A stretch of DNA of 64,000 nt from Sphingomonas sp. ATCC 31555 (GTDB lineage Bacteria > Pseudomonadota > Alphaproteobacteria > Sphingomonadales > Sphingomonadaceae). The notes below the pieces were generated by a model. It had not been told where the DNA came from. It saw nothing but the letters and a program-made list of their open reading frames with translations, and did no database searches. The stretch covers positions 1-64,000 of the forward strand of contig NZ_ALBQ01000042.1 in assembly GCF_000282895.1 (NCBI RefSeq). The letters run 5' to 3'. The position numbers and the translations under genes are program-made. Within the stretch, counting starts at the first letter, position 1, and the number at the start of each line of letters is the position of its first letter. Shown here one piece after another: positions 18,473-27,887 of the stretch.

Positions 18473-20272
18473 TCAGGCGGCGCGGTCGAACAGCGAAAGC
18501 AGGATCTTTGGCTGATTATTGGCGATCGACAATGCTTTCGCCGCGAGCTGCTGCTTGATTTGCGCGGATTGGAGTTTGGCGGATTCGACCGCCAAATCAG
18601 CGTCGACAAGCGCTCCCACCGCGCCGTCCAGCACGTCGGCCAATGTCGAATTGAAGCTTGCTGCGCGGTCAAAAGCGCGTGCCTTGCTGCCGAAGTGGCT
18701 GAGCGCTTCCTTCATTCGTTCCCCCGCGGCAGTGGCAGCATCGACGACACGGGACGGTTCGGACCAGTCGAGCGGTTCGAGGCCCAGGCCGGCTGCGGTC
18801 AAATCACGCGAGGTGATCCTGAGCGTGCTCTGGTCCAGATTGGTGATGACGTCATAGTTGACTGGCGCATAGCCCACGATCTGGGCGGAAGAGCTGCTCG
18901 TGGTCGCGGTGGCGACGGGGTCGGTAGTGCGGTTGAGCGCCATGCCGGTCACCGCCCAAGCGCTGTTCGGGCTGGCACCGCCAGGGTTGAACTGAAAGGT
19001 CACAGCCCCCTTTGTCGGATCATAGTCGAAGCTGACGATCTGCTGGCCGGTCACCGCAGTGCCAGCCGGGACCGCGTTGCCGCCGGGGGCGTAGGATTGC
19101 CCGGTGGCGCCGAGGCGGACCCCGTTCTGCCATGCTTCCATCACGTCGCCGACGCCAAAGGCGTCGAACGCCACATCGAGGCGCCCGGCCTGTGTCCCTA
19201 AGTCGACGCTGTAGGAGGTGCTGGCGTTTTCCGGTGGCATGTTCAGGCTCTCGCCGGCCTGTTCGGGATCGGTAGAGACGGGGAGCGGATCTCCCAGCGC
19301 AATGGATGTGACGACCGATCCGGACTGATAGGTGGTGTCGCTCGGCAGGGGGTCGTTAAGATCCTGGAGTTGTAGGCCCTGGATGGTCCAGGCGGTCCCC
19401 GGCTGTGCCCCGGCGGGATTGACCCGGATTTCCAGATCCTGTCCCTTGGCCGGATCGTAGTCAAAAGCGAGCAGCGACTTGCCCGAGACGTTGGATCCGG
19501 GCCCGGTGGCCGCGCCCCCCGGTGTGTAGGAGGCGCCAGTCGCGGCAACGCGTGTGCTGCCTTGCCAGATCTCCACCGCGTCCGGCACGCTGAAAGCGTC
19601 GATGACCAGTACCACGCGGCCTGGCGCGGCGCCGGCATTCATGGTCGCCGTCTTCGCACCTCCGCCGCTCAGCGTAGCGAGCGCCGTCGCGAAGCTGGCG
19701 GGCGTCAGGGGCGAGGCGGGCAGGCCATAGCTGGTTTTGCTCGTGTCTGTGATCGTCGATCCCTGGGGCAGCGCGGCCATAGTTGGAACGGGCGGCAGTG
19801 CATAGGCGGAGGTGGACATCGACATGGTGCTGCTGGTCCGAACCAGCGGCGCCTCTTTGCCCGTCAGCAGGTTGGTGCCGTTGAAGTCGGCGCTTTTGGC
19901 GATGCTGTTGATCTGCGTGACCAGGGCTTCGATGTATGCCCGAATGGCGGCACGCGAGGTCGCATCAGACGCGGCGCTAAGGCTGTAGCCCTTTGATTTG
20001 ATCTGATTGACGAGATCGCTGATCTGCTCAGCCCCGCTGGCGGCGACATCGAGTACCGAGCCGGCGCGTGCCATGCTTTGGCCAATTGCGCGGCGCGAGC
20101 CTGCGTCCCCACGCAGCGATTGTGCTATGATGTACGATGCGCTGTCGTCCTTGGTGCCATTCACCTTGCGGCCGGTGGAAATGCGCTGTTGTCGAAGATC
20201 GATTTCGGCCGTTGCTTCGTTCAGCGCGCGTACCGCCTGCGCTGCCGCCGTATTCGTCAATATCGACATCAT
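18473..20272 (-). CDS. Orphan flagellin with tandem inserted domain
   Basis: A 599-residue flagellin. The N-terminal D0/D1 helices (residues 1-140: ILTNTAAAQAVRAL, QRISTGRKVNGTKDDSASYIIAQ) and C-terminal D1/D0 helices (about 510-599: VDADLAVESAKLQSAQIKQQ, IANNQPKILLSLF) match the family. The middle is replaced by two related segments of about 86 residues (217-302 and 362-447), beta-rich and Gly/Asp-rich. No flagellar assembly, hook or motor gene is in the window. The gene lies between housekeeping genes pyrB and ruvX, suggesting insertion. GGAGG supports the ATG at 20272. It could be a surface-display or adhesive filament protein. Confidence 0.9.
   Translation of the reverse strand: MMSILTNTAAAQAVRALNEATAEIDLRQQRISTGRKVNGTKDDSASYIIAQSLRGDAGSRRAIGQSMARAGSVLDVAASGAEQISDLVNQIKSKGYSLSAASDATSRAAIRAYIEALVTQINSIAKSADFNGTNLLTGKEAPLVRTSSTMSMSTSAYALPPVPTMAALPQGSTITDTSKTSYGLPASPLTPASFATALATLSGGGAKTATMNAGAAPGRVVLVIDAFSVPDAVEIWQGSTRVAATGASYTPGGAATGPGSNVSGKSLLAFDYDPAKGQDLEIRVNPAGAQPGTAWTIQGLQLQDLNDPLPSDTTYQSGSVVTSIALGDPLPVSTDPEQAGESLNMPPENASTSYSVDLGTQAGRLDVAFDAFGVGDVMEAWQNGVRLGATGQSYAPGGNAVPAGTAVTGQQIVSFDYDPTKGAVTFQFNPGGASPNSAWAVTGMALNRTTDPVATATTSSSSAQIVGYAPVNYDVITNLDQSTLRITSRDLTAAGLGLEPLDWSEPSRVVDAATAAGERMKEALSHFGSKARAFDRAASFNSTLADVLDGAVGALVDADLAVESAKLQSAQIKQQLAAKALSIANNQPKILLSLFDRAA
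18932..19624 (-). repeat. Two diverged domain copies inside the flagellin
   Basis: Copy A (residues 217-302, bases 19367-19624) and copy B (362-447, bases 18932-19189) share the order IDAFSVPDAVEIWQ / FDAFGVGDVMEAWQ, AATGASYTPGG / GATGQSYAPGG, LLAFDYDPAKG / IVSFDYDPTKG and GTAWTIQGL / NSAWAVTGM. The pattern V-D-F-x-V-P-D...W-x-x-G...F-D-Y-P...GTAW resembles small beta-sandwich domains found in secreted bacterial adhesins and proteases. Confidence 0.85.
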
Positions 20273-20351
20273 GACCAGTCCTCCCTCCGCCTCGCAGAGG
20301 TAAGCGGACGAGGTAAACGGATCGTCACTGCAACGACGCTGGACGAAAAAA

Positions 20352-20813
20352 TCAGGCGTTCACCAGGGCATCCAGCGCGCCTTGCAGGATATAGGCGGCG
20401 GCCATTTTGTCGATCAGCTCGGCACGCTTGGCGCGGCTGGCGTCCTGTTCGATCAGCGTGCGCTCAACCGCGACTGTTGACCAGCGTTCGTCCCACAGCA
20501 GGATCGGCAGGCCCATATCCTCGCAGTTGCGCGCGAAGGCGCGGGTGGATTGGGTGCGCGGGCTATCCGTTCCGTCAAGGTTGAGCGGCAGGCCGATGAC
20601 CATCCCGCGAACCTGCTGGCAAGCGATGAGCTCGGCGAGTGCCGCCTTGTCCTTGCTGAACTTGGTGCGGCGGACCAGCAGTGCCGGGCTCGCGAAGCTC
20701 CAGCCCGCGTCGCACAGCGCAGTGCCGATCGTCTTCGTGCCGACGTCGAGGCCGATCAGGCGGCCGCCCTCGGGCAGGGCGGCGCGAAATTCTGCGGGGG
20801 CGATAGTGATCAC
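20352..20813 (-). CDS. ruvX: Holliday-junction resolvase-like nuclease (YqgF family)
   Basis: A 153-residue RNase H-fold protein of the essential YqgF/RuvX family, linked to pre-16S rRNA 5' end maturation and possibly Holliday junction resolution. Acidic catalytic positions lie in [29 protein letters not shown] and the final [31 protein letters not shown] is the family signature loop. The only plausible start is the GTG at 20813, which gives the usual length; its ribosome site is weak. It follows the DUF3089 gene at 58 bp and precedes the flagellin. Confidence 0.92.
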   Translation of the reverse strand: MITIAPAEFRAALPEGGRLIGLDVGTKTIGTALCDAGWSFASPALLVRRTKFSKDKAALAELIACQQVRGMVIGLPLNLDGTDSPRTQSTRAFARNCEDMGLPILLWDERWSTVAVERTLIEQDASRAKRAELIDKMAAAYILQGALDALVNA

Positions 20814-20871
20814 GACGCGGCTATAGAAGAGGTGCCCAAGACTTCCAAATGCCTGACCGCGGCGGGGGCGG

Positions 20872-21975
20872 CTACTGCTTGTATGCCGCCAGCCTGCGCG
20901 CCGCGTCCGCACGAACATTGGCCCAGAACAGGCTGTAGTCGAACACGTGATAATTGTTTCCGGGCAGCACATATTGGCTGAAGTCCGGCGGAGCGGCGCC
21001 GATCGTCAGGATGCCGCGGCCTTCGCAACGTGCGGGCACGCGGCCCGCTTCGAGTCGAGCCGATTGCAGGTTCGCGTCGGGGATCAGCGCTCCAAGATTC
21101 GCGCTGGCCGGTGCCGAACCGCCGGGTTTCCCGGTCAGCGGGTTGATGCAGAGCATCGGGGTGCCGGCGCGCGACTTGCCGGTGTAGCCGTTCGTCGCAT
21201 CGAACGTATCGAGGATCAGCGCGGGATCGGCGGGGGAGGCGAAGCTCTGCCAGGAAAGGATGCAGCCGGGCTGGTCCGGGCCGGTGCAGGCCGGCAGGCC
21301 CATCTTCGGCAGGTCAGCGGTCAGCGACACGGGCCAGCCGACGACATAGGCCGCGACGATGCGCCGCGCCACTGGCGTGCCCGCGATTCGCTCGGCGAGC
21401 AGGCGGGAAAGGTGCAATGCGCCCTGGCTGTGGCCCGCGAGGATGAGGGGGCGGTCGCCGGCTTCGTGCAGGAACTCCTCGAACGCCGCCGCCACGTCGC
21501 GATAGGCAAGGTTGAGCGCCTGCTGCGCCTGCGCCTTGCTGGTGAGGAATGCGCCGAAGGTCGCCTGGCGATAGCGCGGCGCCCAGATCGCGGCGCTGGC
21601 GTTGAATGCGCTCGCCTGCCCCCGCAGGAACAGTTCCGCGCGGGCATTGGCGTCCGGATTGTCGAGCGGGGCGTTCCACTGCCTGGTGTCGAGGAAAGAG
21701 GTGGGATGGATGAAGAACAGCGCCGCGCGCGGGGCCGGCGTGGCGCTCTGGCCGGCGGGAGTCCACAGCGCGGGGTTACCCGGTTTGTCCGGCCGCGCGA
21801 TCCACATCTCCGCCCGCGCATAGTCCCGTGCTGACATAGCGGGCAGATCGGCGACTTCTCCCCCTGGCACCATGAACTGGCGCATCAGTTGAATGCCATA
21901 GAGCCGGTAGGTGAAGAGGGAAGCAACGCCGAGCATGATCAGGATCGCAACCGCGTAGAGAAATTTCCGGGCCAA
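20872..21975 (-). CDS. DUF3089 alpha/beta-hydrolase, membrane-anchored
   Basis: A 367-residue protein with one N-terminal transmembrane or uncleaved signal segment (about residues 7-24), then a DUF3089 alpha/beta-hydrolase fold. The nucleophile elbow is AGHSQGA with S183. The opening [11 protein letters not shown] and the [16 protein letters not shown] motif are typical of DUF3089. The final catalytic His is probably in [10 protein letters not shown]. The likely start is TTG at 21975 with GAGAGG 4-5 bases upstream. The substrate is unknown; a lipase or esterase-like periplasmic role is suggested by the fold. It is divergent from gatC. Confidence 0.85.
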   Translation of the reverse strand: MARKFLYAVAILIMLGVASLFTYRLYGIQLMRQFMVPGGEVADLPAMSARDYARAEMWIARPDKPGNPALWTPAGQSATPAPRAALFFIHPTSFLDTRQWNAPLDNPDANARAELFLRGQASAFNASAAIWAPRYRQATFGAFLTSKAQAQQALNLAYRDVAAAFEEFLHEAGDRPLILAGHSQGALHLSRLLAERIAGTPVARRIVAAYVVGWPVSLTADLPKMGLPACTGPDQPGCILSWQSFASPADPALILDTFDATNGYTGKSRAGTPMLCINPLTGKPGGSAPASANLGALIPDANLQSARLEAGRVPARCEGRGILTIGAAPPDFSQYVLPGNNYHVFDYSLFWANVRADAARRLAAYKQ

Positions 21976-22122
21976 TCGGCCTCTCCATTGTGCAATGCAG
22001 CGTAAACAGGCGGCAACGCAATCGCGTTCCGGTCACTGTCGCGTGCGAAGGATGCAACCGCAAGTGCGGATGCGCGATGCGGACGCTTGAAGGGGCGGGG
22101 CTCGGCTGATAGGCGCAATGCC

Positions 22123-22410
22123 ATGTCCGTAGACACCGCAACCGTGAAGAAAGTGGCGAGCCTGGCGCGTATCGCGATCAGCGACGCTGACGCAGAGCGC
22201 CTGGCGCCCGAACTCAACAACATCCTCGGTTGGATCGAGCAGCTCGGCGAAGTCGACACGAAGGATGTCGCGCCGATGACTGCGGTGATCCCGAACACGC
22301 TGCGCCTGCGCGCCGACGTGATCACCGAGGGCCAGCAGCGCGACTCCGTACTGGCAAACGCGCCGCAGGGCGAACATGGCTTCTTCACGGTTCCGAAGGT
22401 GGTGGAATGA
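22123..22410 (+). CDS. gatC: Asp/Glu-tRNA amidotransferase subunit C
   Basis: A 95-residue GatC, the small helical clamp stabilising GatA-GatB. The pattern [15 protein letters not shown], then [26 protein letters not shown] and the closing [12 protein letters not shown] is diagnostic. It overlaps gatA by 4 bases (ATGA). The start at 22123 matches family length; the ribosome site is poor. Confidence 0.95.
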   Translation: MSVDTATVKKVASLARIAISDADAERLAPELNNILGWIEQLGEVDTKDVAPMTAVIPNTLRLRADVITEGQQRDSVLANAPQGEHGFFTVPKVVE

Positions 22411-23888
22411 GCACGCTGACCGATCTGGGCGTCGCCGCCATCCGCAACGGCGTGCGCGACGGGGAATTCTCCGCGCGCGAGGTCGCCGAGGCGTTCAACG
22501 CCGCGGTTGCCGGCGCCGACGCGCTCAACGCCTTCATCGTCAAGACTCCCGAGCATGCGCTCGCTGCTGCCGAAGCAGCCGACAAGGCGCGCGCGGCGGG
22601 TGAGACGCTCAAGCCGCTGGCCGGGGTGCCGATCGGCATGAAGGACCTGTTCGCCACCAAGGGCGTCCAGACCACCGCCGCCAGCCACATCCTCGAAGGC
22701 TTCAAACCGGAATATGAGTCGACCGTCTCGCACAAGCTGTGGGATGCGGGCGCCGGCATGCTGGGCAAGCTCAATCTCGACCAGTTCGCGATGGGCTCGT
22801 CGAACGAGACCAGCTATTTCGGCAACGTGATTTCGCCCTGGCGGCGGGGCGAGGGCGACAATACGCCGCTCGCGCCCGGCGGCTCGTCAGGCGGCAGCTC
22901 GGCAGCGATTGCTGCGCGGCTCTGCCCGGCGGCGACCGGCACCGATACCGGCGGCTCGATCCGCCAGCCCGCGGCGTTCACCGGCATCTCGGGCATCAAG
23001 CCCACCTATGGCCGCTGCTCGCGCTGGGGCGTGGTGGCGTTCGCCTCCTCGCTCGACCAGGCAGGCCCGATGGCGCGCGACGTACGCGACTGCGCGATCC
23101 TGCTCGAAGCGATGGCCGGCTTCGACCCGAAGGATTCGACTTCGCTCGACATGCCCGTGCCGAACTGGGAGGCGGGCCTCTCCGCCGATCTGCGCGGCAA
23201 GCGCGTCGGCATCCCCGCCGAATACCGGATGGACGGCACGCCGGCCGAGATCGAGGCGCTGTGGCAGCAGGGCATCGCCTGGCTGAAGGATGCGGGCGCC
23301 GAGATCGTCGACGTCAGCCTGCCGCACACCAAGTACGCGCTGCCGGCCTATTACATCATTGCGCCGGCCGAGGCCTCGTCGAACCTCGCCCGCTATGACG
23401 GTGTGCGCTACGGCCTGCGCGAGCTGGCCGAGGGCCAGAACCTGCAGGAGATGTACGCCGCCACCCGCGCCGCCGGCTTCGGCGACGAAGTGAAGCGCCG
23501 CATCCTGATCGGCACCTATGTACTCTCGGCAGGCTTCTACGACGCCTATTACACCCAGGCGCAGAAGGTCCGCACGCTGATCGCGCGCGACTTCGACAAT
23601 GCCTGGAGCCAGTGCGACCTGCTGCTCACCCCCACCGCGCCGAGCGCCGCGTTCGGCCTGGGCGAGAAGGTCGATCCGCTGGCGATGTACCTCAACGACG
23701 TGTTCACCGTGCCGGCCAGCCTGGCAGGCGTACCCGCGATGAGCGTGCCGGGCGGGCTCGACGCGGCAGGCCTGCCGCTCGGCCTGCAGATCATCGGCAA
23801 ACCCTTTGACGAGCAGGGCGTGCTCAACGCCGGGCTGGCGATCGAGCAGCGCGCCGGGTTCACGGCGCGTCCCAAGGCCTGGTGGTAA
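22407..23888 (+). CDS. gatA: Asp/Glu-tRNA amidotransferase subunit A
   Basis: A 493-residue amidase-signature glutaminase. It releases ammonia from glutamine to amidate misacylated Glu-tRNA(Gln) or Asp-tRNA(Asn). Catalytic Lys79 lies in [10 protein letters not shown], the glycine/serine-rich [10 protein letters not shown] provides the cis-Ser, and the nucleophile is in [12 protein letters not shown] (Ser184). It is coupled to gatC by ATGA. Unusually, gatB is not directly next; an inverted glycosyltransferase lies between. A hairpin follows the stop. Confidence 0.97.
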   Translation: MSTLTDLGVAAIRNGVRDGEFSAREVAEAFNAAVAGADALNAFIVKTPEHALAAAEAADKARAAGETLKPLAGVPIGMKDLFATKGVQTTAASHILEGFKPEYESTVSHKLWDAGAGMLGKLNLDQFAMGSSNETSYFGNVISPWRRGEGDNTPLAPGGSSGGSSAAIAARLCPAATGTDTGGSIRQPAAFTGISGIKPTYGRCSRWGVVAFASSLDQAGPMARDVRDCAILLEAMAGFDPKDSTSLDMPVPNWEAGLSADLRGKRVGIPAEYRMDGTPAEIEALWQQGIAWLKDAGAEIVDVSLPHTKYALPAYYIIAPAEASSNLARYDGVRYGLRELAEGQNLQEMYAATRAAGFGDEVKRRILIGTYVLSAGFYDAYYTQAQKVRTLIARDFDNAWSQCDLLLTPTAPSAAFGLGEKVDPLAMYLNDVFTVPASLAGVPAMSVPGGLDAAGLPLGLQIIGKPFDEQGVLNAGLAIEQRAGFTARPKAWW

Positions 23889-23891
23889 TCT

Positions 23892-23922
23892 AACGACCCT
23901 CCCCGAGCCGGGGAGGATCGTT
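23892..23922. terminator. Terminator between gatA and the glycosyltransferase
   Basis: A 14-bp stem with one mismatch (aacgaccctccccg/cggggaggatcgtt) and a 3-base loop is followed on the plus strand by atttc. The right arm overlaps the stop codon of the convergent glycosyltransferase gene. Confidence 0.7.
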
Positions 23923-24880
23923 ATTTCTGCACGATCGGCACGGCTAGATACGCCAGCCGGCGCACTTCGCGCCGGCCGCGGACCACCGTGTCGAGGATCA
24001 GCCCGGTGAAGAAGCTCAGCGTCGCCACGATCGACAACCCTGTCACCAGCACTGCCGTCGGCAGGCGCGGGACTTGGCCGGTGTGCCAATAGGTTACCGC
24101 CAGCGGAATCGCGAGCAGCACCGCCAGCAGCGCCAGCACCGCGCCGATGCCGCCGAAGAACAGGATCGGCCGCTCGATGCGGAACAAGGTCACGATCGTC
24201 CGCAGGATCCGCCAGCCATCGCTATAGGTCGATAGCTTCGAGGTCGAGCCTTCCGGCCGCGCCGCATAGGCGGTGACAACTTCCGCCACCGGCATTCGCA
24301 GCTCCAGCGCGTGGATGCTGATCTCGGTCTCGATCTCGAACCCTGCGGAGAGCACGGGAAAGCTCTTCACGAAGCGGCGCGAGAACACCCGGTAGCCCGA
24401 CAGGATGTCGCTGAAGCTGCGGCCGAACAGCCGCGCCAGCATGCCCGTCAGCATTCGGTTGCCCAGACGGTGACCGCGCCGATAGGCCAACTCCACCTCG
24501 GATTTCCGCGCGCCGACCACCATGTCCAGCTGTTCGTCGAGCAGTCGTTCGATAAGGGCAGGGGCGGCATCTGCGTCATAGGTCAGGTCGCCGTCGGACA
24601 GGACATACACGTCCGCCTCGATATCGGCGAACATGCGGCGGACGACATTGCCCTTGCCCTGCATCCGCTCGGTGCGCACCACGGCTCCCGCAGCGCGTGC
24701 CACCTCGCTCGTCCGATCCTGACTGTTGTTGTCGTACACATAGACGGTGGCGCCGGGCAGGCTCGTGCGGAACGCCGCCACGGTCCGCGCGATCGCCACC
24801 TCTTCGTTATAGCAGGGCAGCAGCACCGCCACCCGCAATCCCGTTACCCGATCCTCTAACCGCGACGACACCGAGGCCAT
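23921..24880 (-). CDS. Family 2 glycosyltransferase, membrane-bound
   Basis: A 319-residue GT-A glycosyltransferase. The N-terminal domain opens VAVLLPCYNEEVAIARTV, with YVYDNNSQDRTSEVAR, the metal-binding DGDLTYDAD and the DILSGYRVFSRRFV acceptor loop. This most resembles the dolichyl/undecaprenyl-phosphate sugar transferase (DPM1/GtrB-like) branch. Two C-terminal transmembrane helices (about 235-262 and 275-300) anchor it. The start at 24880 is chosen for spacing from AAGGAG; an ATG at 24889 is possible. It probably makes a lipid-linked sugar donor for envelope glycans. It sits inverted between gatA and gatB. Confidence 0.88.
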   Translation of the reverse strand: MASVSSRLEDRVTGLRVAVLLPCYNEEVAIARTVAAFRTSLPGATVYVYDNNSQDRTSEVARAAGAVVRTERMQGKGNVVRRMFADIEADVYVLSDGDLTYDADAAPALIERLLDEQLDMVVGARKSEVELAYRRGHRLGNRMLTGMLARLFGRSFSDILSGYRVFSRRFVKSFPVLSAGFEIETEISIHALELRMPVAEVVTAYAARPEGSTSKLSTYSDGWRILRTIVTLFRIERPILFFGGIGAVLALLAVLLAIPLAVTYWHTGQVPRLPTAVLVTGLSIVATLSFFTGLILDTVVRGRREVRRLAYLAVPIVQK

Positions 24881-25009
24881 GCCTGCCATACTCCTTGATC
24901 GGCGGCGCCTAATCGACTCGATGCGGCTGCGCAATTGTGCGCTGGACCTGAAGGCGGCGACGCGCGATAGGCAGAGCCACGCATATTCCCATTACCTTGT
25001 GAAGAGCAC

Positions 25010-26521
25010 ATGGCGACCAAGACTGCATCGAACTACCGAATCCAGGGCGATACCGGCGAGTGGGAGGTCGTGATCGGCCTCGAAGTCCACGCGCAGGTGA
25101 CGTCCAACGCCAAGCTGTTTTCCGGTGCGGCAACGGCATTCGGGGCCGAGCCGAACAGCCAGGTGAGCCTGATCGACGCGGCCATGCCCGGGATGCTGCC
25201 CACGCCCAACCGCGAGTGCATCCGGCAAGCCGTGCGCACCGGCATGGCGATCGGCGCCGTGATCAACAAATGGTCGCGTTTTGATCGCAAGAACTATTTC
25301 TATGCCGATCTGCCGCAGGGCTATCAGATCAGCCAGCTCTACCATCCGCTGGTGGGCGAGGGCACGGTAACGATCAGCCTCGACGAGAAGGATCCCGAGG
25401 CCGAGGTGAAGACGATCGGCGTCGAGCGCATCCATGTCGAGCAGGATGCGGGCAAGCTGATGCACGATCAGCATCCGAGCCGCTCCTATGTCGACCTGAA
25501 TCGCGCCGGCGTGGCGCTGATGGAGATCGTCTCCAAGCCCGACATGCGCTCGCCGGCCGAAGCCGGCGCCTATCTGTCGAAGCTGCGCTCGATCCTGCGC
25601 TATGTGGGCTCGTGCGACGGCAACATGGATCAGGGCTCGATGCGCGCTGACGTCAATGTGTCGGTCCGCAAGCCGGGCGAGCCGTTCGGCACGCGTACCG
25701 AGACCAAGAACGTCAACTCGGTCCGCTTTGTGATGCAAGCGATCGAATATGAGGCGCGCCGCCAGGTAGAAGTGCTGGAGAGCGGCGGTCGCATTGTCCA
25801 GGAAACTCGCCTGTTCGATCCGGACAAGGGCGAGACCCGGTCGATGCGATCGAAGGAAGATGCGCACGATTACCGCTACTTCCCCGATCCCGACCTGCTG
25901 CCGCTCGAGCTGGACGAGAGCTTCCTTGAGGAGTGCCGCCAGAGCCTACCCGAGCTGCCTGACGCCAAGCGCCGCCGCTATGAGGAGTCGCTGGGCCTCA
26001 CCGCGTACAATGCCGCGGTGCTGACCGCCGAGGCGGAGACGGCGCGCTGGTTCGAGGCGCTGCTCGCCGAGAGCGCGCGGATCCAGAAGAAGGGCGAACA
26101 GGAAGTTGCACGCGCAGCAGCCAACTGGCTGCTCTCGGATCTGTACGGGGCGCTCAATCGTCTGGGCAAGGGTATCGACGAAAGCCCCGTGAGCCCCGAA
26201 CAGGGCGCCGAGCTGCTCGCGCTGATCGCTGACGGGACGATCTCCAACACGCTGGGCAAGCAGGTGTTCGAGATCATGCTCGAAAGCGGCGACGCGCCGG
26301 GCAAGATCGTCGAAGAACGCGGAATGAAGCAGACCAGCGACACCGGCGCGATCGAGGCGGTGATTGCCGACGTCCTCGCCAAGAATCCGAACCAGTTGGA
26401 GCAGTATCGCGCCGGCAAGGAAGCACTGTTCGGCTTCTTCGTCGGGCAGACCATGAAGGCGATGGCGGGCAAGGCCAACCCCGCGGTCGTCAACGAACTG
26501 CTGAAGAAGGCATTGAGCTAG
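25010..26521 (+). CDS. gatB: Asp/Glu-tRNA amidotransferase subunit B
   Basis: A 503-residue GatB, the kinase/transamidase subunit binding tRNA. Seen are [11 protein letters not shown] near the N-terminus, [16 protein letters not shown], the zinc/ATP cradle region [15 protein letters not shown], and a C-terminal YqeY-like tail domain with [35 protein letters not shown]. Completes GatCAB with the genes 1.1 kb upstream. It is followed at 13 bp by a cyclophilin gene with its own ggggagg, likely co-transcribed. Confidence 0.97.
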   Translation: MATKTASNYRIQGDTGEWEVVIGLEVHAQVTSNAKLFSGAATAFGAEPNSQVSLIDAAMPGMLPTPNRECIRQAVRTGMAIGAVINKWSRFDRKNYFYADLPQGYQISQLYHPLVGEGTVTISLDEKDPEAEVKTIGVERIHVEQDAGKLMHDQHPSRSYVDLNRAGVALMEIVSKPDMRSPAEAGAYLSKLRSILRYVGSCDGNMDQGSMRADVNVSVRKPGEPFGTRTETKNVNSVRFVMQAIEYEARRQVEVLESGGRIVQETRLFDPDKGETRSMRSKEDAHDYRYFPDPDLLPLELDESFLEECRQSLPELPDAKRRRYEESLGLTAYNAAVLTAEAETARWFEALLAESARIQKKGEQEVARAAANWLLSDLYGALNRLGKGIDESPVSPEQGAELLALIADGTISNTLGKQVFEIMLESGDAPGKIVEERGMKQTSDTGAIEAVIADVLAKNPNQLEQYRAGKEALFGFFVGQTMKAMAGKANPAVVNELLKKALS

Positions 26522-26534
26522 GGGAGGCGAACGG

Positions 26535-27152
26535 ATGCTGCGTCGACTGCTCGTTCTGGCCCTGTGCCTGTTTCCGCTCGCGGCTTCAGCGCAGACGGCC
26601 CCGGCGCCGGTGAGCCCGCCTGCGAATCCCCAGGTCGCGATCGAGACGAGCGCGGGCCGGATGATCGTGGAAGTCTATCTCGATAAGGCGCCCGTCTCCG
26701 CGCGCAATTTCCTTCGCTATGTCGACGCGAAGCGGCTCGATGGGGCGGCGTTCTATCGGACCGTCAAGCCAGCGGAGAAGTTTGGGTTCGTTCAGTTCGG
26801 CGTGCAGAACGCGCCGGCCAAGATGTTTCCGCCGATCAAGCACGAGCCGACCAGCGAAACCGGCATCAAGCATCTCGACGGCACACTATCGTTGCCGCGG
26901 CTCGCGCCGGGGAGCGCGCGCGGCGAATTCACGATCATGGTAGGGGATCAGCCATCGTTCGATGCCGATCCCGCCAAGCCGGGGGACAACCTCGGCTATG
27001 CCGCCTTCGGTCGCGTGATCGAAGGGGGGGACGTACTGCTGAAGATTTTCGACGCGCCGACTTCCCCCACCAAGACGTTGATGGGCAGCTTCAAAGGCGA
27101 AGTTCCTGAAGCGCCTGTGAAAATCCTGACGGCACGGCGCATGGCGCGCTGA
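26535..27152 (+). CDS. Periplasmic cyclophilin-type peptidyl-prolyl isomerase
   Basis: A 205-residue protein with a signal peptide ending in AASAQ (about residue 20) followed by a Pro-rich spacer and a cyclophilin domain: VAIETSAGRMIVEVYLDKAPVSARNFLRYVD, GAAFYRTV, LSLPRLAPGSARGEFTI and a closing GYAAFGRVIEGGDVLLKI. It assists folding of exported proteins. Some catalytic positions differ from the E. coli PpiA consensus; for example, no FHRVIPGFMIQ-type segment is present, and KFGFVQFGVQN stands in its place, so activity may be altered. It is probably co-transcribed with gatB. Confidence 0.88.
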   Translation: MLRRLLVLALCLFPLAASAQTAPAPVSPPANPQVAIETSAGRMIVEVYLDKAPVSARNFLRYVDAKRLDGAAFYRTVKPAEKFGFVQFGVQNAPAKMFPPIKHEPTSETGIKHLDGTLSLPRLAPGSARGEFTIMVGDQPSFDADPAKPGDNLGYAAFGRVIEGGDVLLKIFDAPTSPTKTLMGSFKGEVPEAPVKILTARRMAR

Positions 27153-27251
27153 TTTGCTTTCGTGCGCGGCAGTCTTGCTGCAATAGCGCCAATGTGTATC
27201 TTCTCCCTGGGGAAGTCGCCGGATCTGGCGACGGTGAAAACGGGGGGGGAT

Positions 27252-27887
27252 ATGAAAGACCGGCGAATCGCCGCATGCGCGGTGATGATGGCAATACTTG
27301 GCGCACAGGCACCGGCATTTGCGCAGGACGCAGCGCTGCCGACTGTCGCGAAACCAGCAATATTCTTGGACAGCGCGTCTCCGTTCGGCACGCCAAGCGC
27401 CAAGGAACTGGATCCGGCAGGGGTGAAGATGCCGGTGCTCGCGTTCGAACCGAACGGCACCGAAGCCCAGGACTTCGACAAATACTATTATTTCCGTCGC
27501 GACGATACCGACTTCGCGACGGCCTATGCCGATATTCGCGAATGCGACGGCTATGCCAGCGGCCTGACAAGCGGAATCGGCTATCAGCAGGTGCCCTATC
27601 CCTATTCTGGCACGATGGCAGGTGCGGTCGGCGGGGCGATCGGCAATGTGCTGGCGGTGGCGATCTTCGGTTCGGCCGAGAAACGCAAGGCGCGGCGCAT
27701 CAACATGCGCACCTGCATGTTTTACAAGGGGTACCAGCGCTACGGCTTGCCCAAGGATCTGTGGACCGAATTTAACTTCGAGGAAGGGATCGGGCATGTC
27801 GGCGAGGAACGCCGCATCGTCTTTCTGAAGCAGCAGGCGCTCGTCGCCGCCAAGGCGGCATCGAACGGGGAGGCTCTGGGGCTATGA
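27252..27887 (+). CDS. Secreted glycine-zipper protein of unknown function
   Basis: A 211-residue protein with a signal peptide (cut after about residue 24, APAFAQ). The mature part has RRDDTDFATAYADIRECDGYA, then a glycine-zipper-like hydrophobic stretch (GTMAGAVGGAIGNVLAVAIFG), then RINMRTCMFYKGYQRYGL. The two cysteines flank the hydrophobic stretch, as in small envelope proteins where they form a disulphide. The stop overlaps the next gene by ATGA, so the two are translated together. I do not recognise a named family. An outer-membrane or periplasmic location is inferred. Confidence 0.75.
   Translation: MKDRRIAACAVMMAILGAQAPAFAQDAALPTVAKPAIFLDSASPFGTPSAKELDPAGVKMPVLAFEPNGTEAQDFDKYYYFRRDDTDFATAYADIRECDGYASGLTSGIGYQQVPYPYSGTMAGAVGGAIGNVLAVAIFGSAEKRKARRINMRTCMFYKGYQRYGLPKDLWTEFNFEEGIGHVGEERRIVFLKQQALVAAKAASNGEALGL

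Noticed and set aside
20273-20351. Sigma-54 or sigma-28 promoter before the flagellin
   Set aside because: A TTGCA is present but the GG element at the required spacing is not; no sigma-28 match is convincing.
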